Positions 26,746 to 35,520 of a stretch of DNA of 64,000 nucleotides are shown piece by piece (positions within the stretch are counted from its first letter, which is position 1; each line of letters starts with the position of its first letter). A program made the translations under genes and the position numbers. Where the stretch lies: positions 186,001-250,000 of the forward strand of contig CALSLP010000006.1 in assembly GCA_943787225.1 (NCBI GenBank), written 5' to 3'. This DNA comes from an uncultured Alphaproteobacteria bacterium (GTDB taxonomy: Bacteria > Pseudomonadota > Alphaproteobacteria > MPNO01 > UBA2964). Below the pieces are notes generated by a model, which did no database searches, had not been told where the DNA came from, and saw nothing but the letters and a program-made list of their open reading frames with translations.

Positions 26746-27804
26746 TCAGGCATATTCCTCAGCAGCCAACCACTCGCGCGGAACAACGCGATTGGTGTCA
26801 TCGTCTTTCATCTTGTTGTAAACTACGGCGCCTGCCGCAGCGAATTGCATCCCGAGACCGGTATTGTTCTTGTAGTAAACGATATTCTCGTTGGTTTGTT
26901 TGACCGTCGCCTCTCCCGTGCAGAGCATTCCAAGTTCGACGATGCAATCCTGGTTAACAGATCCATTCTCGATCAGATCAAGGAGCTCGGTCTGCCGGTT
27001 CGACACGACACTTTCCCAATCATTGATAACGATATCAGACGCCCGAGCGAACGTGGTTTCATCCACCTCATGCCGTTTAAGTGTCACATCCGAATTCGCC
27101 ACGGAGATGACCATCTGACCAGGCACCAGAAGGTTTCCATCAAATGTCGGCGTCGTTGAATTGGTCATAGAGCAGACGATATCGGCGCCAACAACAACCT
27201 CGTCCGGGTTATCAACGGGGACAATCTCAACGCCCTCTAATTGAACCAGGCCGGGGAAAGCTTCCCGGTTCTCCTTCGTCGGGCTGTATACTTTCACCTT
27301 CTTAATCGACGGCCGTGCCGTACAAATGGCTTCGCAATTGGCCTGCGCCTGCCGCCCGGTTCCCAGAAGACCCAGCTCCGCCACATCGTCGCGGGCAATT
27401 TTATCAACAGCAACGCCAGTGGTAGCGCCGACTCGTACGCCGCTCATATAGGATTCATGCATAAAGGCGACAGGTTCTGCAGTGTTCAAATCATACAGAA
27501 TAATTACCGTCCAGTTTGTAGCATCTAAACTACCCTGTGTTTTACGGCCCGGTGCGCCTCCCTTTACCAGCATATTTGACCCTGCGCGGACGCAGGCCAT
27601 GCCATAACTTGGAACGGCCCCGACATGAACATTGCTGAAATATTCGCGCGTCGGGTCTGCCGGCGATTCAACGCGATACCGTACCCGCGGCAGGTTCTTT
27701 GCTTTTCCCTGAGCAAAATCACCAAAGCAAACATCCATCGCCTCGATACATTCGGCCATTGTTAAGTGCTTCCGCACATCGTCATCACTAATTATAATAG
27801 CCAA
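26746..27804 (-). CDS. Ornithine cyclodeaminase/mu-crystallin family protein
   Basis: A 352-residue NAD(P)-dependent protein. The Rossmann loop is GLLGTGRQAQANCEA near residue 150. The substrate-side N-terminus contains RYRVESP and KGGAPGRK, and the C-terminal part DIVINDWE is typical. The family includes ornithine cyclodeaminase, alanine dehydrogenase, ketimine reductase and 2,3-diaminopropionate synthase. It leads the minus-strand group and is divergent from the TauD-type gene at 27886. Together with two dioxygenases it suggests metabolism of an amino-acid-like compound, but no substrate can be assigned. Confidence 0.85.
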   Translation of the reverse strand: MAIIISDDDVRKHLTMAECIEAMDVCFGDFAQGKAKNLPRVRYRVESPADPTREYFSNVHVGAVPSYGMACVRAGSNMLVKGGAPGRKTQGSLDATNWTVIILYDLNTAEPVAFMHESYMSGVRVGATTGVAVDKIARDDVAELGLLGTGRQAQANCEAICTARPSIKKVKVYSPTKENREAFPGLVQLEGVEIVPVDNPDEVVVGADIVCSMTNSTTPTFDGNLLVPGQMVISVANSDVTLKRHEVDETTFARASDIVINDWESVVSNRQTELLDLIENGSVNQDCIVELGMLCTGEATVKQTNENIVYYKNNTGLGMQFAAAGAVVYNKMKDDDTNRVVPREWLAAEEYA

Positions 27805-27885
27805 CTGGCTCTCCTTGTTTGTTCACGAGGCAGGCCCCATAAAATGTTCAATTCAAATGATAAACCCAACAGGGCAACAGGCACC

Positions 27886-28704
27886 ATGGCAATAAACGTC
27901 GAAAAACTATCCCACGCGGCAGGCGCAATCGTTTCCGGCCTCGATTTAACGCAGTCTCTTTCATCAGACGATACCCACTCCCTTAAACAGGCCTGGCAAG
28001 AACACATGGTTCTCGTGCTGCGTGGCCAGGAGCTTACCGAAGAAGAACAAGAACGGTTTTGCAAAACCTTTGGTGAGATCGCCGGGCTTAGATCAAGAAA
28101 TTCAGATTCCAAATTCCTATTCGTTACCAACAAGGACGACCCCAAGCTCGCAACCGCCGTACAACTTGGCGAGATGATGTTTCACTGCGACCAGGCCTAT
28201 GCCGAACATCCCTGCAAAGCGTCCACTTTATATTCAATCGAAATACCCGATATCGGCGGCAATACAAGTTTCGCGAATTGTTGTGCTGCCTATGATCAGT
28301 TGAGCGATGAATGGAAACAGCGTCTCGACGGCAAAACGGCGCTCAACTATTTCAACTACGCGACCAATCCCAGCATGCGACCGGACGAAATTGACCCCGA
28401 CGCCCCGCAACATTCACATCCGGTGATCCGCACTCACCCCGAAACAGGGCGCAAGTCGATCTATGTAAACCGCCTCATGACGATCCGGATTAACGAGGTG
28501 GAAAAAGAAGAGAGCGACGAAATTCTCGACTATTTATTCAATCTCATCGAAAGCCCGCACAACGTCTATGAGCATGTCTGGCAGGTAAACGACCTAGTCT
28601 TGTGGGATAACCGTTGCACAGCCCATGCGCGCCAGCATTATGACCCTGAAAAAAGGCGATTGCTTCGACGAATGACAATCCTCGATGAAAACCCGGTCGC
28701 CTAA
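27886..28704 (+). CDS. TauD/TfdA-family dioxygenase (second copy)
   Basis: A 272-residue Fe(II)/2-oxoglutarate dioxygenase with His100-x-Asp102 in MMFHCDQAYAEHP, the distal His near 247 in CTAHARQHYDPEK, and the Arg in RRLLRRMTIL. It resembles the 2,4-D/TfdA branch more than the 300-residue enzyme at 23997; the two are clearly diverged. The ATG at 27886 begins the conserved sequence (VEKLSHAAGAIVSGLDL); an ATG at 27844 would add 14 residues. It is divergent from the cyclodeaminase gene across about 80 bp, so the cluster probably shares one control region. Confidence 0.87.
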   Translation: MAINVEKLSHAAGAIVSGLDLTQSLSSDDTHSLKQAWQEHMVLVLRGQELTEEEQERFCKTFGEIAGLRSRNSDSKFLFVTNKDDPKLATAVQLGEMMFHCDQAYAEHPCKASTLYSIEIPDIGGNTSFANCCAAYDQLSDEWKQRLDGKTALNYFNYATNPSMRPDEIDPDAPQHSHPVIRTHPETGRKSIYVNRLMTIRINEVEKEESDEILDYLFNLIESPHNVYEHVWQVNDLVLWDNRCTAHARQHYDPEKRRLLRRMTILDENPVA

Positions 28705-28803
28705 ACAGCCGAGCCCTCAATTTTTCGTGCTTGGCCTATAATTCTGCGCCCCTCAGCCCATATCTAAGTGTATAATTGATCGTCCAGAATAAGGAGTGAT
28801 GAA

Positions 28804-29199
28804 ATGGCTGTATTCTCTCGAAACATTTGTATCGTGGGCATTGCCAGTATTCTTATCGCTGGCTGTTCCGGTGGAAGCCTTAAAACTGACCACACGCTCG
28901 CTCAGGAACGCGTACAGTCCTATTTGGCAGCAAACCCGTCCCTTGACCCCGCGATTGCGCGCGCCATTGGGCGCATGGAGTTGCACAAGGGCATGACCAA
29001 AGATCACATCATCGCGGCATGGGGGAAACCCGCCTATATACAGCGCTATAGCGCACGGACAGAACAGTGGTTCTTTGGCTGCGGTTGGCCACATAGTTGC
29101 GAGACGCCGGACGAGGACACCAATTTTCCGCTCCTTGATGAAATATTCAATTCGCGGGCCATTTTTAGTGACGGCAAACTCAGCGAGTGGACCAGCTGA
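28804..29199 (+). CDS. Small lipoprotein
   Basis: A 131-residue predicted lipoprotein: a short basic N-terminus, a hydrophobic stretch and the lipobox LIAGC, with Cys near residue 21. The mature part contains ELHKGMTKDHIIAAWGKP, resembling the BamE/OmlA repeat unit that begins with a KGMT-type turn. Two further Cys pairs (CGW, SCET) could form a disulphide. AAGGAG precedes the ATG. The likely location is the inner leaflet of the outer membrane. It is convergent with glyoxalase I, 5 bp apart. Confidence 0.75.
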   Translation: MAVFSRNICIVGIASILIAGCSGGSLKTDHTLAQERVQSYLAANPSLDPAIARAIGRMELHKGMTKDHIIAAWGKPAYIQRYSARTEQWFFGCGWPHSCETPDEDTNFPLLDEIFNSRAIFSDGKLSEWTS

Positions 29200-29204
29200 G
29201 CCTG

Positions 29205-29615
29205 CTAGCGCCGCTCCGTTAGCTCTATTTCGTAGCCATCAGGGTCCTTGATAAAGGCGATCATGTTTGGATTACCGGCCCGGACATAATGTGGTTCGTG
29301 CGCAAATTCCACGCCAGCGCTCTTTAAATGGTCACTCATCTCCTGCACATTCGCCACCAAAAGCGCGACATGGCCATAGGTGTTGCCATGAACATACTCT
29401 GCTGGAGGCTCGATCATCTCGACGATTTCCAGGGCATGATTGCTGTCTTCATCACCATAACCAACATAAGCAACACGCTCTCCACGCTCCTCGCTGGTGC
29501 GTTCACGCATCAAATCCATCCCCAAATGCTGCGTGTAAAAAGCCACAGAACGTTGCAAATCCGCCACGCGGATCATCGTATGTCGTATTTTCATTCCGTT
29601 ATTCCCGTCTGCCAT
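29205..29615 (-). CDS. gloA: Lactoylglutathione lyase (glyoxalase I)
   Basis: A 136-residue VOC enzyme converting the methylglyoxal-glutathione adduct to S-lactoylglutathione. The metal ligands are visible: His in KIRHTMIRVADLQRSVAFY, Glu in HALEIVE, His in YGHVALLV and Glu at the end in GYEIELTE. FYTQHLGMDLMR is typical of GloA. An internal ATG seven codons in would also serve as start. It is monocistronic, convergent with the lipoprotein gene. Confidence 0.88.
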   Translation of the reverse strand: MADGNNGMKIRHTMIRVADLQRSVAFYTQHLGMDLMRERTSEERGERVAYVGYGDEDSNHALEIVEMIEPPAEYVHGNTYGHVALLVANVQEMSDHLKSAGVEFAHEPHYVRAGNPNMIAFIKDPDGYEIELTERR

Positions 29616-29754
29616 AGCCCCAATCCCTGAATTTGCCTTATAATATGGGAATAAGGCTACGCCCTCACTGCCTCCGATGACAAGTTGCTCTGTAGACTTG
29701 CATTCAGGAGATAGGGCACCAACCTTTACGGTAAGACTTGGAGTAGAGTGAGTA

Positions 29755-30432
29755 ATGGAACTTTCCGCAGCGATTACGTTGGCGCTTGGCGTCGCATGGG
29801 CAAGTGGTCTTAACCTTTATGCCGCTGTCGCAACGCTCGGTATATTAGGCGTCACTGGTAATTTGGACCTGCCGCCGGATTTGCAGCTTCTTCAACACCC
29901 GGTGGTAATCGCCGCCGCTGGCTTTATGTATTGCGTTGAATTTGTTGCTGACAAGATTCCTGGCGTCGACAGTACCTGGGACACCCTCCATACCTTTATT
30001 CGTATACCCGCTGGCGCGGCCCTTGCTGCCGGCGCCGTCGGCGACGTTAACCCTGCAATTCAGATCGCCGCCTTCCTTCTCGGTGGCGGTGTCGCCGCTG
30101 GCAGTCATGCCGTCAAAGCGGGTACCCGAATTTTGATCAACACCTCGCCCGAACCCTTTTCCAACTGGACGGCGTCTGTTGTCGAGGATGGCCTGGTGAT
30201 TGGCGGCGTAACACTTGTCGCTCTTAACCCCACCCTCTTCCTGGTACTGCTTGCAATCTTTATCGCGCTGGCCATTTGGTTGATGCCCAAGATTATCCGC
30301 GGCATCAAACGGCTGTGGGACAAGCTCTACAATATGATACGGCGTGACAACAAAGTACCGAAGATCACCTTGCGACCCGGCAATGAAGATCGAACCAAGC
30401 TCGACCCGCCCCCACCCTTTATACAGAAGTGA
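29755..30432 (+). CDS. DUF4126-family integral membrane protein
   Basis: A 225-residue protein with about four to five hydrophobic segments (about 5-30, 40-60, 85-125 and 150-190), rich in Gly and Ala, and a basic cytoplasmic tail. The opening LALGVAWASGLNLYAAVATLG and VVEDGLVIGG are features of the DUF4126 family. The function is not established. GGAGTAGAGTG precedes the start. It stands 89 bp upstream of the molybdenum hydroxylase gene on the same strand. Confidence 0.8.
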   Translation: MELSAAITLALGVAWASGLNLYAAVATLGILGVTGNLDLPPDLQLLQHPVVIAAAGFMYCVEFVADKIPGVDSTWDTLHTFIRIPAGAALAAGAVGDVNPAIQIAAFLLGGGVAAGSHAVKAGTRILINTSPEPFSNWTASVVEDGLVIGGVTLVALNPTLFLVLLAIFIALAIWLMPKIIRGIKRLWDKLYNMIRRDNKVPKITLRPGNEDRTKLDPPPPFIQK

Positions 30433-30521
30433 CCTCACCTTGATCGATTGGATTGAGGCGCGTAGCCTTTAGCGACACACAACAAGGCCGAATAACAGGC
30501 CGCTAAAGGGATACTGACGTC

Positions 30522-32861
30522 ATGAGTACAAAAGCAATCGGAAAACCGCTGCTGCGCAATGAAGATCACCGGCGATTAACCGGCAATGGTGAATATAGCG
30601 ACGATACGAGCCTGCCAAATCAGGCCTATGCTGTTTTCTTGCGGTCCCCACATGCGTTCGCGAAAATAGTGTCGATTGATGCCTCAGCGGCGCTCGCCGT
30701 CGACGGCGTGCTCACTGTGTTGACTGGTCAGGATTGGCTTGACGACGATCTGGCCCCGATACCCCATAGCCCGGTTCCGTCCGGGGGCGATGGCCTCGGC
30801 ATGGATGAAGAGAAATGGTCACAGGTCTATCTCGGCATCAACTATCCTCTGGCACCGGAGAAACCACGCTTTGCCGGCGAAGCCGTCGCCATGCTGGTTG
30901 CCGAAACAGCCGAGATTGCTGCCGATGCCGCAGAGCTGGTTAAAATTGACTACGAGCCGCTGCCATCAGTGACAGCGACCGAAGCCGCGGCGGCAGATGG
31001 TGCGCCTCGTGTCTGGGATGGTATCCCGGGAAATGTCTGCCTCGACTCAACCTTTGGCGACGTTGAGGCCACTAAAAAGGCATTTGCCGCAGCCCACCAC
31101 ATTACCCGTATGAAATTCCGGATCACCCGCAATACCGGTGTTCCGATGGAGCCACGTGCCGGTCTTGGTGCTTTCGATCCTGCGACAGGCGAATACACGC
31201 TTTATGCCGGCGGTGGCGGCGCCGTACGCTACAAAAAGGAACTCATTAGAATTTTCGGCGTCGAGCCTGACCAGATTCGTGTGGTGACGAAAGACGTCGG
31301 TGGCAATTTCGGGACCCGCAATCGGTTATTCCCGGAATACCCACTGGTCATGTGGGCCGCCAAACGTCTTGGCAGGCCAGTTAAAAACACAACCAGCCGC
31401 ACAGAATGTTTCCTTACCGATTTCCAGGGCCGTGACCTCGTGACCTCGCTTGAGCTGGCAATGAACAAAGACGGCAGATTTCTTGCCATGAAAGCCGACA
31501 ACCTCTCCAATATTGGGGCCTATACATTGTCTTTCACACCGCTATCCAAGGGATCAGAGATTGTCACAGGCGGCTATTCTATTCCTTGCGCTACGGTTCA
31601 TGCGCGGGGCGTTTTCAGCCATTCCGTACCAACGAACCCATATCGCAGCGCCGGGCGGCCCGAAGTGATCTACGCTCTCGAACGGCTTGTCGACACGGCG
31701 GCCGCAGAGATGGGGATCGATCGGTTCGAAATTCGCCGACGTAATCTGGTCACCAGTGAAGAAATGCCCTTCGCCAACCCGCTCGGTATGACCTATGACA
31801 GCGGCGAATATCATCACTGTCTTGAACGCGCGGAGATATTGTCGGACGTCGCAGGTTTTGAAGATCGCCGGGCGCAGTCAGAAGCCCATGGCCTTCGTCG
31901 CGGCCTGGGGATTTGTTCATACATCGAAAGCTCTTCTGGGGCGCCCTTGGAACGCGCTGAAATTTCTTTCAACGACGACAACCGTATCGAAGTTGTCATC
32001 GGCACCCAGGATAGCGGCCAGGGGCACGAAACGAGCTTTTGCCAGGTGGCCTCGGAATGGCTCTGTGTCCCCTTCGATAAAGTCGAGTTACTTCAAGGTG
32101 ACACTGCCTTTGTGTCCGTGGGTGGTGGTTCGCATTCAGGACGCTCCATGCGCATGGCAGGCACCGTTATTGTGATGGCCGCTGACAAGCTTATCGAAAA
32201 GGGCAAAAGGCTCGCCGCCCATGTCATGGAAGCAGCCGATAGCGACATAGAATTCAACGAAGGCACCTTTACGATTTCAGGGACCGACAGATCGATTGAT
32301 TGGTTCGAGCTCGCTGACCGGATAAAGGTTACGCCCGATCTACCGGATGACCTGGCTGATGGGCTTGCCGAAAACGCTGAAAACACGATGCGAACGCCTG
32401 CTTTTCCCTATGGCAGTCACATATGCGAGGTCGAAGTTGATCCCGAGACCGGTGCCATGACGCTTGATCGATACACGGCAGTCGATGATGTCGGGCGGGT
32501 GATCAACCCGGTTATCGTCGAAGGGCAAATTCAGGGCGGTATCGTTCAAGGCGCTAGTGAAGCCATGTTCGAGGATTTCGTTTTTGATTCGGAAACCGGG
32601 CAACCCCTTGCCGCAACGCTTATGGATTACGCCCTGCCATTGGCAGCGGATATGCCAAACTTCACTACTGAATGCCATGAAGTGTTAACACCCATGAATC
32701 CATTGGGCATTCGATCTGCCGGGGAAGCTGGAACGACGCCGGCACTAGGCTGTATCCTCAACGGCGTGGTCGATGCGCTCAAAGATTTGGGTGTAAAAGA
32801 CGTCGAAATGCCAGCCTCGGCCCATAACATCTGGAAAGCAGTCCAGGCTGCCCAGCAATAG
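30522..32861 (+). CDS. Xanthine dehydrogenase/CoxL-family molybdenum-binding large subunit
   Basis: A 779-residue molybdopterin-cytosine-dinucleotide-type hydroxylase large subunit. The N-terminal MSTKAIGKPLLRNEDHRRLTG is the aldehyde-oxidase entry domain. GGNFGTRN and the loop PYRSAGRPE follow; the loop is not the AYRCSFR of true CO dehydrogenase. GEAGTTPALG near the end carries the catalytic Glu. Substrates in the family are CO, purines, N-heterocycles and aldehydes. No FAD-binding or [2Fe-2S] subunit gene lies on either side, so its electron-transfer partners must be encoded elsewhere. It ends 2 bp from the convergent TPR gene. Confidence 0.87.
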   Translation: MSTKAIGKPLLRNEDHRRLTGNGEYSDDTSLPNQAYAVFLRSPHAFAKIVSIDASAALAVDGVLTVLTGQDWLDDDLAPIPHSPVPSGGDGLGMDEEKWSQVYLGINYPLAPEKPRFAGEAVAMLVAETAEIAADAAELVKIDYEPLPSVTATEAAAADGAPRVWDGIPGNVCLDSTFGDVEATKKAFAAAHHITRMKFRITRNTGVPMEPRAGLGAFDPATGEYTLYAGGGGAVRYKKELIRIFGVEPDQIRVVTKDVGGNFGTRNRLFPEYPLVMWAAKRLGRPVKNTTSRTECFLTDFQGRDLVTSLELAMNKDGRFLAMKADNLSNIGAYTLSFTPLSKGSEIVTGGYSIPCATVHARGVFSHSVPTNPYRSAGRPEVIYALERLVDTAAAEMGIDRFEIRRRNLVTSEEMPFANPLGMTYDSGEYHHCLERAEILSDVAGFEDRRAQSEAHGLRRGLGICSYIESSSGAPLERAEISFNDDNRIEVVIGTQDSGQGHETSFCQVASEWLCVPFDKVELLQGDTAFVSVGGGSHSGRSMRMAGTVIVMAADKLIEKGKRLAAHVMEAADSDIEFNEGTFTISGTDRSIDWFELADRIKVTPDLPDDLADGLAENAENTMRTPAFPYGSHICEVEVDPETGAMTLDRYTAVDDVGRVINPVIVEGQIQGGIVQGASEAMFEDFVFDSETGQPLAATLMDYALPLAADMPNFTTECHEVLTPMNPLGIRSAGEAGTTPALGCILNGVVDALKDLGVKDVEMPASAHNIWKAVQAAQQ

Positions 32862-32863
32862 AG

Positions 32864-34526
32864 TCAGGCTAACGTTTTTAATTCAGCAAGCCGGTCTTTC
32901 GTAATCTTGAGATCGAAAAGATACTCCTCTTCCTCCGGAAACCGGTTTGCGAGCATCGTCACTATCGGAAGGCTTTCTTCGTAAGCGGCAATTGCCGCTT
33001 CGCGATTGCCGAGCGCATTCTGAACTTCACCGATTTTCTCATTACAAACAGAGAAATCCCTGAGATAGGCAATAGTGTCGGGATTGGCTTTGGCCAGACG
33101 CCCGACGACCATCATTGATGCCTCAAAACACTCTAGAGCCCCAACCAGATTGTCCTGTTCAGCGTGCTGATCACCAATTTCATCATAGGCAATTGAAAGA
33201 TCTCTTTGCAGATCAGGATTGTCAGGATCAGCATCCAGCAACCGTCTAATCTCCTCAAAGGTTCTCGGGGCAGGCTCAGGGGCGACAGGTTCGGGAGCGA
33301 TGATTTCCGGAACAACCGGTTCGTCAGATTTTGCGACGATAACCTGATCCATCCCTTCAAGAGCAAGGGCCTGTGTTTGCTGGTCATCCGTACCAGCGAA
33401 GGCTTTCTGCGCTGCCTCGAAGGCGCCCAGTAAATTGCCAGATTGTTTATAGAGCCGAGACAACCCCAGCTGTGCTGTCGTCGAAGCGGGATCAAGTTCG
33501 GCCGCCTTCTCATACCAGGGCAAGGCTTCCTCCACCGACCGGGCTGCCGCGAGTGACCCTTTTTGCAACGCCGTTGCGGCGGCTTTGACTTTTAATTCAT
33601 GCAGCTGTGTCTCAGCCTGTTGGGCATTCCGCAACTCTTGCTCGAACGCCGCCGTCAATGTCGTTTCATCAGCCGTTGATACGACCATTGATTGCGGCTC
33701 GGGCGCTATCGGTTGGGGCAACAGATCGGAAGCGCGAATAGGTGTCTCAACAGTCGATTGAGCCTCGGCAGGTGTAACGGGCGGCGCTGATGGTACAACC
33801 GGTGGATCGGGAAAAATTTGCCGCTCAGCGACCGAAGGTATTTCCGTGACCGGCGTTTGAGGTAGAGGAGCCGCAGGTATTGGAGCCGCTGGAATTGGAG
33901 CCACTGGAATTGGAGCCACCGGAATAAGAGGCTCTGGGGTTGGGGCCGGCGGCATGTCCTGAGTTGGCGGTGAAGATTCCGGACCGATACTTGCGGGCGC
34001 GACACCACCTGCAGGTGGTGGCTCGGCAATTGGTTCATATGTCGGTGCAGGGACTAGGCTGATTTGGTTGCGCAGCTTCGGGTGTTGCAACAGGCGCGTC
34101 TTTCTTTAGCCTCCGAACAAGCCCCCCTAAAACGCCAATGAGTTTTAAAGTTTGCGGCCACAACCATTTGAACATCCCAACCAGTTTGACAAAAATACCG
34201 CCGAACAAACCACCAAAGAGCTTTATGGGATTCTTGGATTTCTTACTGGCCGCCAAAAGCGCCTTCGCCGCCTCTGCTTTTGAGTGTGCGCTCTCAGCTC
34301 CCCGTTTGCTGACAATACGCGGCTCCAAGACTTCTTCTGCACCAGGGCGCTTGACCAGCCTAATGATTAATTTGACGATTTTCCGAATAATCAGGAACCC
34401 ATAAAGAAACAGGACGGCCAAAAAGGCATCCATAATGATGAATTCCATAGGGTCGGGAAGCGGTCGGGTAATCGACTGCCCCAGCGTCTGCAAAATTTCA
34501 CGAAAATTAAGAATCGATGTAAGCAT
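32864..34526 (-). pseudogene. Membrane-anchored TPR protein, split by a probable frameshift
   Basis: Two overlapping minus-strand frames read best as one gene. The 5' part (34526 to about 34050) has a hydrophobic helix (MDAFLAVLFLYGFLIIRKIV), basic cytoplasmic sequence, and ends in a Pro-rich run APVATPEAAQPNQPSP. The other frame continues the Pro-rich run from APTYEPIAEPPP, through a VAPIP repeat, to TPR-like helices (about 150 residues, with EALPWYEKAAELDPASTTAQLG) and a second TPR group at the end. Removing one C from the CCC near 34050 joins them into about 550 residues. The second frame alone would need a TTG start. A scaffold function is likely; the domain names are by pattern only. Confidence 0.65.
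33867..33926 (-). repeat. Four 15-bp tandem units encoding a VAPIP/AAPIP repeat
   Basis: Four consecutive imperfect 15-bp units on the + strand (GGAGCCGCAGGTATT, GGAGCCGCTGGAATT, GGAGCCACTGGAATT, GGAGCCACCGGAATA) encode four pentapeptides within the Pro-rich linker of the TPR protein. The 15-bp period keeps the frame, so copy number can change without breaking the gene. It probably forms an extended spacer between membrane helix and TPR domain. Confidence 0.85.
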
Positions 34527-34735
34527 GATCTTTATGTTTTAAACGCGAAATTTCCAAATCTATTGAACACATGAAACATTTAGGGGATCGCAGGCAATTG
34601 TAGCAACCCTAAGGGTCAGGGTCTAATTCGACCGCAAGTTTCCTACAACAAAAAAAAGGCCGCGAGCATTAGAACACACGCCGTCATTGTGATAGGAAAT
34701 ACTGGAGTACATTGATCGTAGAGGCATGAGGGGCA

Positions 34736-35508
34736 ATGAGCGCAACAACCGAGACAATAAAACTCCCTGTTGGCGAGATTACCGTCAGCCGCAAAGGGAC
34801 TGGACCACAGCTACTCTTACTGCATGGCGGTGGCGGCTCAATCGCTGACCATCCTGTCGTCGATAAGCTGGCGGAAAAATTCGAGGTAATCGCGCCTTCG
34901 CACCCCGGATTCAATGGGACCAAGATTCCCGATCATTTCGATGGCATGCCAGAGCTCGTGCATTTCTATCTCGATGTGCTGGATGCGCTGAAAATCGACA
35001 ATGCGGTGTTGATGGGAATCTCGATGGGCGGGTGGCTGGCTGCCGAGCTTGCCTCAATCAACTGCGCCCGGTTTTCAAAAGTCATATTGGTCGATGCGGT
35101 CGGTGTAAAAATTGGTGGTCCAACGGATCGCGATATTGTCGATGTGTTCGGCATCCCACCAGATGAAGCCGCCAAATTGATGTATCACGACCCTGCCAAT
35201 GCCCGAGATATGAGCACGTTGTCGGATGAAGCGCTGGCTGCTGTCGCCGGAAACCGGACTGCACTGGGCCTCTACACCTGGGAGCCCTACATGCATAACC
35301 CCAAACTGCCGCAGCGCCTGCATCGCGTTACCGCGCCAACGTTATTCCTCTGGGGCGAAAGCGACGGGCTCGTAACCACGGATTACGGCAAGGCCTATGC
35401 CGCTCTGATCCCGGTGCAAAATTTGTGGCAATTCCAGAAGCTGGACATTCGCCTTACGCAGAACAGACAGAGCGCTTCGTAAGTGAAGTGTTCGCCTTTA
35501 CAGACTAA
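34736..35508 (+). pseudogene. Alpha/beta hydrolase with a 3'-terminal frameshift
   Basis: A hydrolase of about 257 codons. Gly-rich LLLHGGGGSIADHP and the elbow GISMGGW (Ser) are present, and the acid is in LWGESDGLV. The frame breaks near base 35413: the direct frame ends in an unrelated tail at 35482, whereas restoring one G gives AKFVAIPEAGHSPYAEQTERF, which carries the catalytic His, and a TAA at 35506-35508. That corrected stop leaves 12 bp to the LLM gene start. Without the correction the catalytic His is lost and the enzyme would be dead. Confidence 0.8.
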
Positions 35509-35520
35509 CGGAATACGAAC

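Noticed and set aside
29845..30438. A 197-codon minus-strand frame opposite the DUF4126 gene
   Set aside because: The + strand frame has membrane helices and a good start; the other is a shadow.
30522..32861. CO dehydrogenase large subunit
   Set aside because: The active-site loop reads PYRSAGRPE, not the AYRCSFR of form I CO dehydrogenase, and the partner subunits are absent.
33867..33926. Short tandem units considered as a CRISPR-like array
   Set aside because: The units are contiguous without spacers, 15 bp long and in frame within a Pro-rich coding region.
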